This document shows, piece after piece, positions 23,852 to 31,736 of a DNA stretch of 64,000 nucleotides (within the stretch, counting starts at the first letter, position 1; each line of letters opens with the position of its first letter). The notes beneath the pieces were generated by a model. The model was not told where the DNA came from, made no database searches, and saw nothing but the letters and a program-made list of their open reading frames with translations. The stretch comes from Saprospira grandis DSM 2844 (GTDB lineage Bacteria; Bacteroidota; Bacteroidia; Chitinophagales; Saprospiraceae). The stretch spans positions 1,779,163 to 1,843,162 of the forward strand of contig NZ_JH719942.1 in assembly GCF_000275825.1 (NCBI RefSeq). The letters run 5' to 3'. The position numbers and the translations under genes are program-made.

Positions 23852-26506
23852 ATGAAATTGGCCAAGTCGAAGAAAAAGACCAAAGTGACGCCCTTGATGG
23901 CGCAATACAATGATTTTAAGCAAAAATATGCCGATGCTGTCCTCCTCTTTCGAGTAGGGGATTTTTATGAAACCTTTGGGAGTGATGCTGTGCTGGCCTC
24001 CAAGGTCTTGGGCATCACGCTAACTGCTCGAAACAATGGCTCTTCTAAGATTGAGCTGGCGGGTTTTCCGCATCATTCTTTAGATACCTACTTGCCCAAA
24101 TTGGTGCGGGCAGGTTATCGGGTGGCCGTTTGCGACCAGCTAGAAAAACCCTCTAAGCAAAAGAAAATTGTAAAAAGAGGGGTGGTCGAGCTGGTTACGC
24201 CGGGGATTACCACCAATGACAATATTCTGGACCATAAGAGCAACAACTTTTTGGCCGCCCTACATATTGGGCGCAAAGATCAGCTTGGTTTGGCCCTACT
24301 CGATATTTCTACTGCCGAGTTTTTGGTGGTTGAAGGCAATACGGCTAGCATCGATAAATTGCTGCAAAATTTTCAGCCCGCCGAGATCATTTATGCCAAG
24401 AACCAAAAGAAAGAACTTTTGGACCGTTTTGGCGAGCGCTACTATACCTATGGCATTGAAGATTGGGTCTTTATGCCCGATTATAGCCGAGAAAAACTGC
24501 TGGAGCAGTTTGAGGTGAGCTCCTTAAAAGGCTTTGGCATTGAGCAATTGGAAATGGCCCAAATTGCCGCAGGAGCCATTCTGCATTATGTACAAACCAC
24601 CGAGAACAAAAACCTCAAACATATTGTACAAATTGCTCGGATTCCTACCGACCGCTATGTTTGGATGGATAGTTTTACCATTCGCAACCTAGAATTGGTG
24701 GGCAGCGCCTATAGCTCTGGGGTGAGTTTGTTGGATGTCATGGATAAAACGATTTCGCCTATGGGCAGCCGTTTGCTCCGCAAATGGGTCCTGATGCCTC
24801 GCAAAGACTTAACCTCTATAGTAAGCCGACATGAGGTGGTGCAAGCCTTTATTGAGCAGCCCAATTTGGCCTTGCTAATTGCGGAGCAATTGCAGCAATT
24901 GGGCGATCTAGAGCGCTTGGTGGCCAAAATTCCTTTGGGAAAAATCAACCCCAGAGAGGTCCGCCAATTGCAACGCTCTATTCTGGCCCTTGGCCCAATT
25001 AAAGAGGCTTTGGCCCAAGACCAACAGCCCCAACTGCAATCTATTGCCGAACGCATGCAGCTTTGTCCCCTACTCTGCCAAAGAGTAGATAATTGGCTAA
25101 AGGAAGAGCCCGCCGTTAAAACGGATAAAGGCGGCTTTATCGCTAATGGGGTATCGGAGGAGCTAGACGAATTGCGCGACCTGATTGCCAATAGCCGCGA
25201 ACACCTAGAACGCATCCGAGTGCAAGAGGCCAAAGAAACAGGCATCGACAAGCTCAAAATTGGCTTCAATAATGTTTTTGGCTACTACCTAGAGGTCACC
25301 AATCGCTATAAAGATAAGGACCTGATTCCCGATCATTGGGTGCGCAAACAAACCCTCACCAACTCCGAGCGCTATATTAGCGAGGAGCTGAAACAATTGG
25401 AGGGCAAAATCCTTTCTGCCGAAGAGAAAATCATCGCCTTAGAGCAAAAGCTTTTTGGAGAGCTGGTCCTTTTCCTCAATGATTATATCCGCCCCGTACA
25501 AACCAATGCCCAACTGGTGGCCCAACTCGATTGCCTGCATAGCTATCATGTTTTGGCCTTAGAGCAGAATTATTGCCGCCCCCAAATGCATGAGGGCCTC
25601 GAAATCGAGATTAAGGCGGGCCGACATCCCGTGATTGAGCAACAGCTCAAGGCTGGAGAACTGTATGTACCCAACGATATCTTTTTGGACAATGAGCGAC
25701 AGCAGGTTTTAATGATTACCGGCCCAAATATGTCAGGTAAATCAGCCCTTTTGCGACAAACGGCTCTAATTTCCCTAATGGCCCAAATGGGCGCCTTTGT
25801 CCCTGCCGATAGCGCAAAACTGGGCCTAATTGACCGCATTTTCACCCGGGTGGGCGCCTCCGATAATATCTCCTCGGGCGAGTCTACTTTTATGGTGGAA
25901 ATGAACGAAACGGCCAGCATTCTCAATAATATCTCGAACCGCAGCCTCATTTTATTAGATGAAATTGGGCGGGGAACGAGCACCTATGACGGCATTTCTA
26001 TTGCCTGGGCCATTGCCGAATATCTGCATAACCACCCCACAGCTCGGCCCAAAACACTTTTTGCCACCCACTATCACGAGCTCAATGAGCTGGCCCAACA
26101 GTTTGACCGCATCAAGAATTTTCATGTGGCCACCAAGGAGCTGGGCAAAAAGGTCATCTTTTTGCGCAAGCTCAAGGCGGGCGGCTCCGAACACAGCTTT
26201 GGGATTCATGTGGCCAAAATGGCGGGCATGCCGCCTCAGCTCATTTTGCGCGCCAGCGAAATTTTGGCCCAACTTGAAGAGCAGCGCTCGGCCCAAGAGG
26301 AAAAAGCCGAAAGCCTAGGCGATAAACTCAAGGCGGTCCAAAATGTACAGGCCATGCAGCTCAATATCTTTGATGCCGCCCCCGATCCCCGCTTCGAGAA
26401 AATGCGAGATTATGTGGAGGCCCTAGACCTCAACCGCATGACGCCTATTGAGTCTATGCTCAAGCTGCTGGAAATTAAAAAAATACTAGGCGAGGAAGAT
26501 CATTAG
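23852..26506 (+). CDS. mutS: DNA mismatch repair protein MutS
   Basis: The 884-residue protein is full-length MutS1. The mismatch-binding F-x-E motif is in GDFYETFG, near residue 35, after MAQYNDFKQKYADAVLLFRV. The ATPase has Walker A TGPNMSGKSALLRQ, the SSGESTFMVEM loop, Walker B ILLDEIGRGTSTYDG and ATHYHEL. It recognises mispairs and recruits MutL; mutL is not in the window. The start at 23852 is the only one giving the complete N-terminal domain. Confidence 0.97.
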   Translation: MKLAKSKKKTKVTPLMAQYNDFKQKYADAVLLFRVGDFYETFGSDAVLASKVLGITLTARNNGSSKIELAGFPHHSLDTYLPKLVRAGYRVAVCDQLEKPSKQKKIVKRGVVELVTPGITTNDNILDHKSNNFLAALHIGRKDQLGLALLDISTAEFLVVEGNTASIDKLLQNFQPAEIIYAKNQKKELLDRFGERYYTYGIEDWVFMPDYSREKLLEQFEVSSLKGFGIEQLEMAQIAAGAILHYVQTTENKNLKHIVQIARIPTDRYVWMDSFTIRNLELVGSAYSSGVSLLDVMDKTISPMGSRLLRKWVLMPRKDLTSIVSRHEVVQAFIEQPNLALLIAEQLQQLGDLERLVAKIPLGKINPREVRQLQRSILALGPIKEALAQDQQPQLQSIAERMQLCPLLCQRVDNWLKEEPAVKTDKGGFIANGVSEELDELRDLIANSREHLERIRVQEAKETGIDKLKIGFNNVFGYYLEVTNRYKDKDLIPDHWVRKQTLTNSERYISEELKQLEGKILSAEEKIIALEQKLFGELVLFLNDYIRPVQTNAQLVAQLDCLHSYHVLALEQNYCRPQMHEGLEIEIKAGRHPVIEQQLKAGELYVPNDIFLDNERQQVLMITGPNMSGKSALLRQTALISLMAQMGAFVPADSAKLGLIDRIFTRVGASDNISSGESTFMVEMNETASILNNISNRSLILLDEIGRGTSTYDGISIAWAIAEYLHNHPTARPKTLFATHYHELNELAQQFDRIKNFHVATKELGKKVIFLRKLKAGGSEHSFGIHVAKMAGMPPQLILRASEILAQLEEQRSAQEEKAESLGDKLKAVQNVQAMQLNIFDAAPDPRFEKMRDYVEALDLNRMTPIESMLKLLEIKKILGEEDH

Positions 26507-26511
26507 GATTT

Positions 26512-26627
26512 GGGGCTGCCCCGCCCTGCGGGCGGGTCGGGCTGTTCCGGGCTCGCAGGTCTGCTCGGCCCATCGCCGCTTTCAGCGGCTCGGTCGGGCC
26601 TTCGGCCCCCCTCTCCATCCCTCAGCC
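26512..26627 (+). repeat. hairpin element HE10 (GGCTG/CAGCC)
   Basis: Forward copy 5 bases after the mutS stop, before the terminator. N4 is weak: CGGG against CCCC gives three pairs. The GGTCTGG link reads GGTCGGG. H1 GCCC-TGC-GGGC; H2 GCCGC-TTTCA-GCGGC; H3 GGCC-TTC-GGCC. Confidence 0.83.
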
Positions 26628-26657
26628 TGCGGCCCTATCGGGCCTGCTAGAGGCAGA

Positions 26658-26693
26658 AAGGCCCCAAAAACTTAGGTTTTTGGGGCCTTTAGA
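26658..26693. terminator. bidirectional terminator between mutS and DUF4837 gene
   Basis: AAAGGCCCCAAAAAC and its complement around a TTAG loop. A close relative with the same loop closes the unit at 52286-52317. Confidence 0.82.
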
Positions 26694-26694
26694 T

Positions 26695-27777
26695 TTACTT
26701 TTTAGTCTTTAGGGCAAAGGTGGAAAATATCACATCCAGTTTGCGCATTTCGGGTCGTTTCTTTTGGCCCGGGGCATGAATAAAGCCATCTAATAAGATG
26801 ATTCTATTTCTATCGGGATCAGGAATAAGGTAAGTTACAAAGGGACCGCCCATAAAGTCGTTGGCCATAAACCAAATGCCACGAGCTTGTAGGGCTTCTC
26901 TTTCTCCAAAGTCAATTTTTTCGTAATAAGTGGGCAAATTCACATCGTCAATTTGCATATAAGAGCCTTCTTGCCAGCTAGCAAAATAGTCTTTGGTCAG
27001 GCGGTTGCGAATGGCCTTCAGGCTATCGGGGCTCAGGGTATTGGGGCCAGGATTTTCAATGCTATAGATAAAAATATTGCTACTCACCTTATTGGTTTCT
27101 TTGCGCAGCCAGCAGGCCACCGAATCTTGGTGGCTAATTTTATAGCCTTTGGGCACCGAAAGGCTCAGGTTTAAGCCTTGGCGAATATCGGCCTCTACTT
27201 CTTCAGTTTGGCCAGAGAAATAGACCTGTTTGACCAGTTTTTCGGTATCCTTTTCGTGCAGAATGTTAATCACCTTTTGATAATCTCGGCAAACGGTTTC
27301 AAATAAGCTTTGGCGATCGGGAGCGAACCAAAAAATGACCGTTTGGTCCTTGGCCCAGCGATTTTTTTGCACCATAATTCGGTAGCTAGGGTCTTCTGCT
27401 GCTTTTTTGATCTTTTTTGGGCCTAGTAACTTTCGGACCAGAGCCGTACCGGCCTCCTCCTTCTCAGAAAGGTCGGCTAAGATAACAATAGAGCGATGTG
27501 TTTTGAGCACCTTATTAAACTCTCGGCTCTCCACATGTCGGAGGTCCAAAATGGGCTCGGGTTGAGGGGTAATAGGATAAAGGGCCTCAAAATATTGGCG
27601 GATGCTATCACCGATAGGCGACTTATCCCAAAGATATTCATCGCAAACCAAATGCATTTGGTCCACACTACCGTAGGCCATAGGCGTTACCTCTAGGCGT
27701 TCGAGTTGTGCATCTGTGCAAGCGCTCGAAAAGAAAAGAGGGATAGAAAGCAGGCTAAGAAAGTAAAATATACGCAT
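26695..27777 (-). CDS. DUF4837 family lipoprotein
   Basis: The 360-residue protein has a lipoprotein signal with C20 in FFSSACTD. The mature part contains the conserved stretch REFNKVLKTHRSIVILADLS, KNRWAKDQTVIFWFAP and the C-terminal GIWFMANDFMGGPFVTYLI typical of DUF4837, a family restricted to Bacteroidota with no known function. It is expected on the periplasmic face of a membrane. It is transcribed alone from a promoter at about 27860. Confidence 0.82.
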   Translation of the reverse strand: MRIFYFLSLLSIPLFFSSACTDAQLERLEVTPMAYGSVDQMHLVCDEYLWDKSPIGDSIRQYFEALYPITPQPEPILDLRHVESREFNKVLKTHRSIVILADLSEKEEAGTALVRKLLGPKKIKKAAEDPSYRIMVQKNRWAKDQTVIFWFAPDRQSLFETVCRDYQKVINILHEKDTEKLVKQVYFSGQTEEVEADIRQGLNLSLSVPKGYKISHQDSVACWLRKETNKVSSNIFIYSIENPGPNTLSPDSLKAIRNRLTKDYFASWQEGSYMQIDDVNLPTYYEKIDFGEREALQARGIWFMANDFMGGPFVTYLIPDPDRNRIILLDGFIHAPGQKKRPEMRKLDVIFSTFALKTKK

Positions 27778-27859
27778 AGTTAAAAGCTGTCTGTTTTAAT
27801 GCAGAGAATGAAGTGCTATTACCTCAGTAGATGCAAGTTGGGCTTAGAATGGTTTGCGG

Positions 27860-27867
27860 CAAAGATA
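27860..27867 (-). promoter_or_regulatory. -7 promoter element of the DUF4837 gene
   Basis: The minus strand reads TATCTTTG, an exact -7 match, about 83 bases upstream of the start codon. An exact -33 TTTG is not seen at the usual distance. Confidence 0.45.
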
Positions 27868-27989
27868 GCTATTCGGGGACAATTTTTGTTGTGGAATAGA
27901 GAAAGGGCGCTTGCTCTGGGCCCAAAAGGAGATCGCTTTGGGCGCGCAGCGCCCTTTTGGCAGGCCCTTGGGGCCTGTTTTCTTTAGCC
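27868..27989. other. intergenic stretch with GC-rich inverted repeats
   Basis: Between the DUF4837 promoter and HE11 lie GGGCGC-GCA-GCGCCC and AGGCCC-TTGG-GGCCT, the latter followed by TTTTCTTT. They resemble the extra hairpins often found at the inner end of hairpin elements. No gene is seen. Confidence 0.4.
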
Positions 27990-28101
27990 GGCCTAGCGAT
28001 GTGGAGGGGTGGCCGCAGGCCAGACCGAGCCGCTGAAAGCGGCGAAGGGCCGAGCGAAGAGCGAGCCCCGAAACGTAGCGCCTGCCGCAGGCAGGAGGCC
28101 C
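27990..28101 (-). repeat. hairpin element HE11 (GGCCT/AGGCC)
   Basis: Reverse copy. N4 GGGG/CCCC; core variant CTCGCTCTTCGCTCGGCCC; H1 CTGCC-TGC-GGCAG; H2 GCCGC-TTTCA-GCGGC; H3 GGCC-TGC-GGCC. The outer GGGC is one G short and joins the T-run of the downstream gene terminator. Confidence 0.86.
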
Positions 28102-28130
28102 AAAAAAAAATAGCCTGCAAAGCAGACTAT
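28102..28130 (-). terminator. terminator of the 28141-29430 gene
   Basis: On the minus strand TAGTCTGC-TTT-GCAGGCTA is followed by nine T, which run straight into HE11. Confidence 0.8.
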
Positions 28131-28140
28131 CTTTATGGAA

Positions 28141-29430
28141 TTAAGTTTTACGTTTTTTCTTTTTGGCGGCGGGAAAAAGCACATTATTCAGTATCAGGCG
28201 ATAGCCCTCTGAGTTGGGGTGCAGATTGAGGTCGGTAGCGGGATCGTGCACAAAATGGCGGTAATCCTCGGGGTCGTGGCCCCCATAAAAGCTAAAAAAG
28301 CCCTTTTGGAAAGTGCCATGGATGTAGCGGGCCTCCTTGGCGGCTTTATTATCGCCAAGGACCAGTACATTTGACTTCAGCTGAGTTTTTCTGAAGGCTG
28401 TTGTTTGGCCCATAAAGCCTTTGACGGTTCGGTTATGGCATTGGGTGAGCATGCTCGGTACGGGGTCCCATTTGGCCGAAAACTCGAAGAGGTTAAAGTA
28501 ATCTTGTTTGTCTGGCACTCGGCGGGCGGGGGCCGTCATGGGCGAGGCATCGATGGTAGAATACTCGTATTTATAGGGATCTCGGACCAATTGAAAATCC
28601 TTGAAGGCAAAAGTTTTGCTAAAGTCGAGTTTAGCTTGGGCCTGCGGATCGGCGGGGTCGCCATCATACATATGGTCGCAAATATCGACGCCCTCGGCGG
28701 CTAGTGCGATATCGTAGGTATCGGTAGCCGAGCACATGGCAAACATAAAGCCGCCGCCGGCCACAAACTCTTGGATGCGTTTTACCACGGCCAATTTGAG
28801 TTGAGAGACCTTATTGAAGCCGTGTTTTTCGGCTAGGTTTTCCATATTTCGGACATACTCTCTATACCATTGTTGGTTATTATAGCTGGCGTAGAACTTT
28901 CCGTATTGGCCGGTAAAATCTTCATGGTGGAGGTGCAGCCAGTCGTATTCGGGCAACTTCATATCGAGGACCTCATCATCATAGACCAAATCGTAGGGGA
29001 TTTCGGCATAAGTGAGGACCAGGGTCACGGCATCATCCCAGGGTTGAATTTCTTTTCCGCGGGCATTTACGGTAGGGCTATAAACGGCCACTTTGGGTGG
29101 GACCTCTAGCTTCATGGCCTCCATATTGACCTCGGGGTCGGCAATTTGGTTGAGGATATTATTAAACTTGGCCTCGGCCAAAACCTCAAAGCGGACGCCT
29201 CGGGTAATGCACTCCTTTTTGAAGACATCGGAGTAGGGAAAAGCGAAGCTACCGCCTCGGTAATTGAGCAACCACCAAGCCTCCTGTTTTAATTCTAGGA
29301 CCTTATAGGTGATGCCATAGGCTTTCAGGTGGTTTGTTTGGGCCTCATCCATGGGGAGGAGGATATAACCTTGGGCTCGAAGGCCAAGAGTGGTCAGCCA
29401 AAAGCAAAGAATAAAAATGCTAGTACGCAT
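28141..29430 (-). CDS. Conserved secreted Bacteroidota protein (often labelled asparagine synthetase B)
   Basis: The 429-residue protein has a signal peptide (MRTSIFILCFWLTTLGLRAQ) and a highly conserved body: AYGITYKVLE, PWDDAVTLVLTYAEIPYDLV, YDWLHLHHEDFTGQYGKFYA, FVAGGGFMFAMCSATDTYDI and FSFYGGHDPEDYRHFVHDP. From memory this family is annotated asparagine synthetase B in databases, but I see neither an N-terminal Cys for glutamine hydrolysis nor the SGGxDS ATP loop, and it is exported. The GGGFMFAMCS segment resembles the nucleophile elbow of class I amidotransferase-like folds (ThuA type). The function is unknown. The ATG at 29430 is used; the frame also opens at a TTG two codons upstream. 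Confidence 0.7.
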   Translation of the reverse strand: MRTSIFILCFWLTTLGLRAQGYILLPMDEAQTNHLKAYGITYKVLELKQEAWWLLNYRGGSFAFPYSDVFKKECITRGVRFEVLAEAKFNNILNQIADPEVNMEAMKLEVPPKVAVYSPTVNARGKEIQPWDDAVTLVLTYAEIPYDLVYDDEVLDMKLPEYDWLHLHHEDFTGQYGKFYASYNNQQWYREYVRNMENLAEKHGFNKVSQLKLAVVKRIQEFVAGGGFMFAMCSATDTYDIALAAEGVDICDHMYDGDPADPQAQAKLDFSKTFAFKDFQLVRDPYKYEYSTIDASPMTAPARRVPDKQDYFNLFEFSAKWDPVPSMLTQCHNRTVKGFMGQTTAFRKTQLKSNVLVLGDNKAAKEARYIHGTFQKGFFSFYGGHDPEDYRHFVHDPATDLNLHPNSEGYRLILNNVLFPAAKKKKRKT

Positions 29431-29470
29431 AAGCAATTGTTTTTTAGAAAATACAACTTTTAGCGAGCTA

Positions 29471-29503
29471 AAAAAAGGCCAAAGGGAGGCTTAACCTCCC
29501 TTT
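29471..29503 (-). terminator. terminator of the deoxyribosyltransferase-like gene
   Basis: On the minus strand AAAGGGAGG-TTAAG-CCTCCCTTT is followed by GGCC and seven T. Confidence 0.78.
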
Positions 29504-29508
29504 AAGAG

Positions 29509-29967
29509 CTACATCCAAGCTCGAATTTGATCTAGGGCGGCCTCTAAACTATCTGCTTGTGGAATCCCATAGCGTTGGCAGACCACATCTACATTGCCTT
29601 TTCTCCAAAAGTCTTTGGGACAATGCACAATGCTGCCTTTTTTTGGCCCAAATAAGCCCAGCTCCATCAGGGTAATTGGCGATTGAGACTGGGGTTCAAA
29701 GTGAAACAGCCTAAAATCGGCTTCTTCCAAGCCCTTTAGCTCCCAATCTACCTGCGCCTTAAATTCAGGATGATCAATGCTTTGTTCCCAGCTGTTATCC
29801 CAGCCATCTCGGCGGGGATTCAGGATCAGCAGATCTTCTTTTATGAGCTGATAGCCCACCCAAGATTGCCAGTCTTGAGCCTTGCCCATATCTATGCTCC
29901 CAGCCAAAAAGAGCAGCTTTTCCTCGGGGGCTTTTTTGTAGGGAAAAGGCGGCTTAATAATTCTCAT
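29509..29967 (-). CDS. Nucleoside 2-deoxyribosyltransferase-like protein
   Basis: The 152-residue protein matches the short nucleoside deoxyribosyltransferase-like family: LFLAGSIDMGKAQDWQ at the start, ILNPRRDGWDNSWEQSIDHP, then WELKGLEEADFRLFHFEP and ITLMELGLFG, where the family places its catalytic Glu. The reaction would exchange or hydrolyse bases on deoxyribonucleosides or nucleotides. It begins 3 bases after the TraB-like gene stop, so they form an operon. Confidence 0.75.
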   Translation of the reverse strand: MRIIKPPFPYKKAPEEKLLFLAGSIDMGKAQDWQSWVGYQLIKEDLLILNPRRDGWDNSWEQSIDHPEFKAQVDWELKGLEEADFRLFHFEPQSQSPITLMELGLFGPKKGSIVHCPKDFWRKGNVDVVCQRYGIPQADSLEAALDQIRAWM

Positions 29968-29970
29968 AAC

Positions 29971-30915
29971 TTAGTCTTTAATATCAATAGGCGTCAGCTG
30001 GTAGCCTTCTTTGCGCAAAAGGCGAATTACGCCATGCGGACCGCCCAAATGGGCTGCCCCTACGGCATAAAAACAAGCCTCTTTTTTAGAAAACTCCTTA
30101 ATGAGGGGGATCCAATTATTGTTTCGCTTAATCAAAAGCTCTTCCTCCGAGTTTTCCATATCTTCCATCTGTTCGCTGCTGCTTTCAATCAGGCCATCGA
30201 CATCGGCTTTTTTGTAGAGCGCTACCAATTCGGCAAACTCTTTCTTGCCTGATTGATCTCCATTTTTTAGGCCTTTTACGCCTTCTAGCAGCGCCTGAGC
30301 TTGGTCTTTATACGGAATCTTCTCAAAGACATTCATCTGATCGGCAATTGTCTCCAATCCCCCAAAACTCATATTGCGTTTTTTGGCCATAGCCATCAGT
30401 TCCATCTCATAGGCCTTCGTCTCTCCCTCAATCATATCCTGATAAAGAAAAGACTGCAACAACATGGGTTTCCAGTTTTCAATCATAGAAAAAGGCATCA
30501 TCTTGAGTTCTGGATTTGTGGCCTCTTCAGTAAAATAGGTTTTCACCAACGCATAGTCTTTTTCGGGCAATAGGTCCTTGAGTTTTTTGCCGCCTTGCAT
30601 AGGCGCTAAAGTGAGCATTTGCATGCCCATTTGCATCATATTCGACATATCGATTTCGAGGACCAAACGCTGGCTTTTATCCAGTGCCGCCTCCGCTTTT
30701 TCGCTAAAGCTATAGTCTTTCTCGCCAATCATATGAATGGTCCCAAACAAATAAGAGGTTTTGATGCCCTTGCCTTTAATCTCCCAAAGCAAGGAGTTTT
30801 CTAGGCGCTGACTGGGGTCAATTTGTACCTTTTCGGCTGTTTTACAAGCCGTCGACAATAAAAATAAGAGGCTCAAGCTCCAGCTGAGCCATACTAATGA
30901 TGTTCTGTTTTGCAT
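29971..30915 (-). CDS. TraB/GumN family lipoprotein
   Basis: The 314-residue protein has a lipoprotein signal (C24 in LLSTACKTA). The TraB/GumN pattern follows: LLWEIKGKGIKTSYLFGTIH, with the GTIH motif, LVLEIDMSN, FGGLETIADQMNVFEKIPY, and the C-terminal VGAAHLGGPHGVIRLLRKEG. The fold is related to Tiki and erythromycin-esterase-type metalloenzymes, with the conserved His and Glu residues thought to bind metal; the substrate is unknown. It heads a two-gene operon. Confidence 0.83.
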   Translation of the reverse strand: MQNRTSLVWLSWSLSLLFLLSTACKTAEKVQIDPSQRLENSLLWEIKGKGIKTSYLFGTIHMIGEKDYSFSEKAEAALDKSQRLVLEIDMSNMMQMGMQMLTLAPMQGGKKLKDLLPEKDYALVKTYFTEEATNPELKMMPFSMIENWKPMLLQSFLYQDMIEGETKAYEMELMAMAKKRNMSFGGLETIADQMNVFEKIPYKDQAQALLEGVKGLKNGDQSGKKEFAELVALYKKADVDGLIESSSEQMEDMENSEEELLIKRNNNWIPLIKEFSKKEACFYAVGAAHLGGPHGVIRLLRKEGYQLTPIDIKD

Positions 30916-30944
30916 GAATGTTTTTTTTCTAAATATCTGTTTTT

Positions 30945-31065
30945 GGGGCCTCCGCCTCGCTTCGCTCGTCGGCGCTACGCTTTGGGGCTCGCAGGTCTGC
31001 TCGGCCCTGCGCGGGCTGCGCCCGCTAGGTCTGGCCTAACGGCCACCCCGCCGCATCGCTAGGCC
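30945..31065 (+). repeat. hairpin element HE12 (GGCCT/AGGCC)
   Basis: Forward copy between minus-strand genes. N4 GGGG/CCCC; H2 GCGGGC-TGC-GCCCGC; H3 GGCC-TAAC-GGCC; H1 carries the CGCTTCGCTCG loop. A further hairpin (GGGCGC-TTC-GCGCCC) follows its inner end. Confidence 0.86.
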
Positions 31066-31099
31066 GTCGGGCGCTTCGCGCCCTTCTAGACCAAGCGCT

Positions 31100-31729
31100 T
31101 TACTTTCGGCCAAAATCGGCGGGGATTTCGCCCCAGTTTTCGGTCTCCCATTTCAAAATGGGATTTTCATAGCTATTGTTCTTTAGCCAGTTTTCGGCTC
31201 GCTGAATAAGGACAAAAAGGGCTTTAGTTTGGGTATTTTGGACCAAATTCGTTTTCACTTTTTTCTTTCTCAGCCAGCTCATGGCTGTCCTAGAATCAGT
31301 ATAAATGGGCAAATTGGGCAGTTTTTTCTGTTGCAAATAGGCCAAGCCATGCACCAGGGCCAAAAACTCCCCAATATTATTGGTCCCCAAAGAAAATTTT
31401 TGATGAAAGATGCGGCGGCCTGTTTGGGTATCTACCCCTTGGTATTCCATAACGCCCGGGTTGCCACTACAGGCGGCATCTACCGAAAGGCTATGCCAGA
31501 CCACCTCCTTTTCCATGGCTGCAGAAGGTTTGCTGCTGCTCTTCTTTTTGCTACTATTTACGGCTGCCCAATAATTGCCAGCTAGGGCCTCTTGGGCTTC
31601 GCTGAGACTTTTATAGCTTTTGTATTTCGCTTGGGGGTAGCCCTTAGTTTGGGCCTCGCAATCGGCCCAAGAGGTAAAGATTCCTGTTTCATGGCCCTCC
31701 CAAACGACATAATATTTCTTTTTGGCCAT
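31100..31729 (-). CDS. rnhA: Ribonuclease HI with N-terminal viroplasmin domain
   Basis: The 209-residue protein has an N-terminal RNA/DNA hybrid-binding domain (KKYYVVWEGHETGIFTSWAD, 1-50) joined by a Ser/Lys linker to an RNase H domain. Catalytic acidic residues are visible in order: SVDAACSGNPG, NNIGEFLALVHGL, IYTDSRTAMSW and the final EIPADFGRK. It cleaves the RNA strand of RNA-DNA hybrids. It starts 7 bases after the porX stop and is probably co-transcribed with it. Confidence 0.92.
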   Translation of the reverse strand: MAKKKYYVVWEGHETGIFTSWADCEAQTKGYPQAKYKSYKSLSEAQEALAGNYWAAVNSSKKKSSSKPSAAMEKEVVWHSLSVDAACSGNPGVMEYQGVDTQTGRRIFHQKFSLGTNNIGEFLALVHGLAYLQQKKLPNLPIYTDSRTAMSWLRKKKVKTNLVQNTQTKALFVLIQRAENWLKNNSYENPILKWETENWGEIPADFGRK

Positions 31730-31736
31730 TTATCCT

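Noticed and set aside
25570..26318. Long antisense and alternate frames inside mutS (also within uvrA, fabI and typA)
   Set aside because: They shadow well-identified genes and show no motifs of their own.
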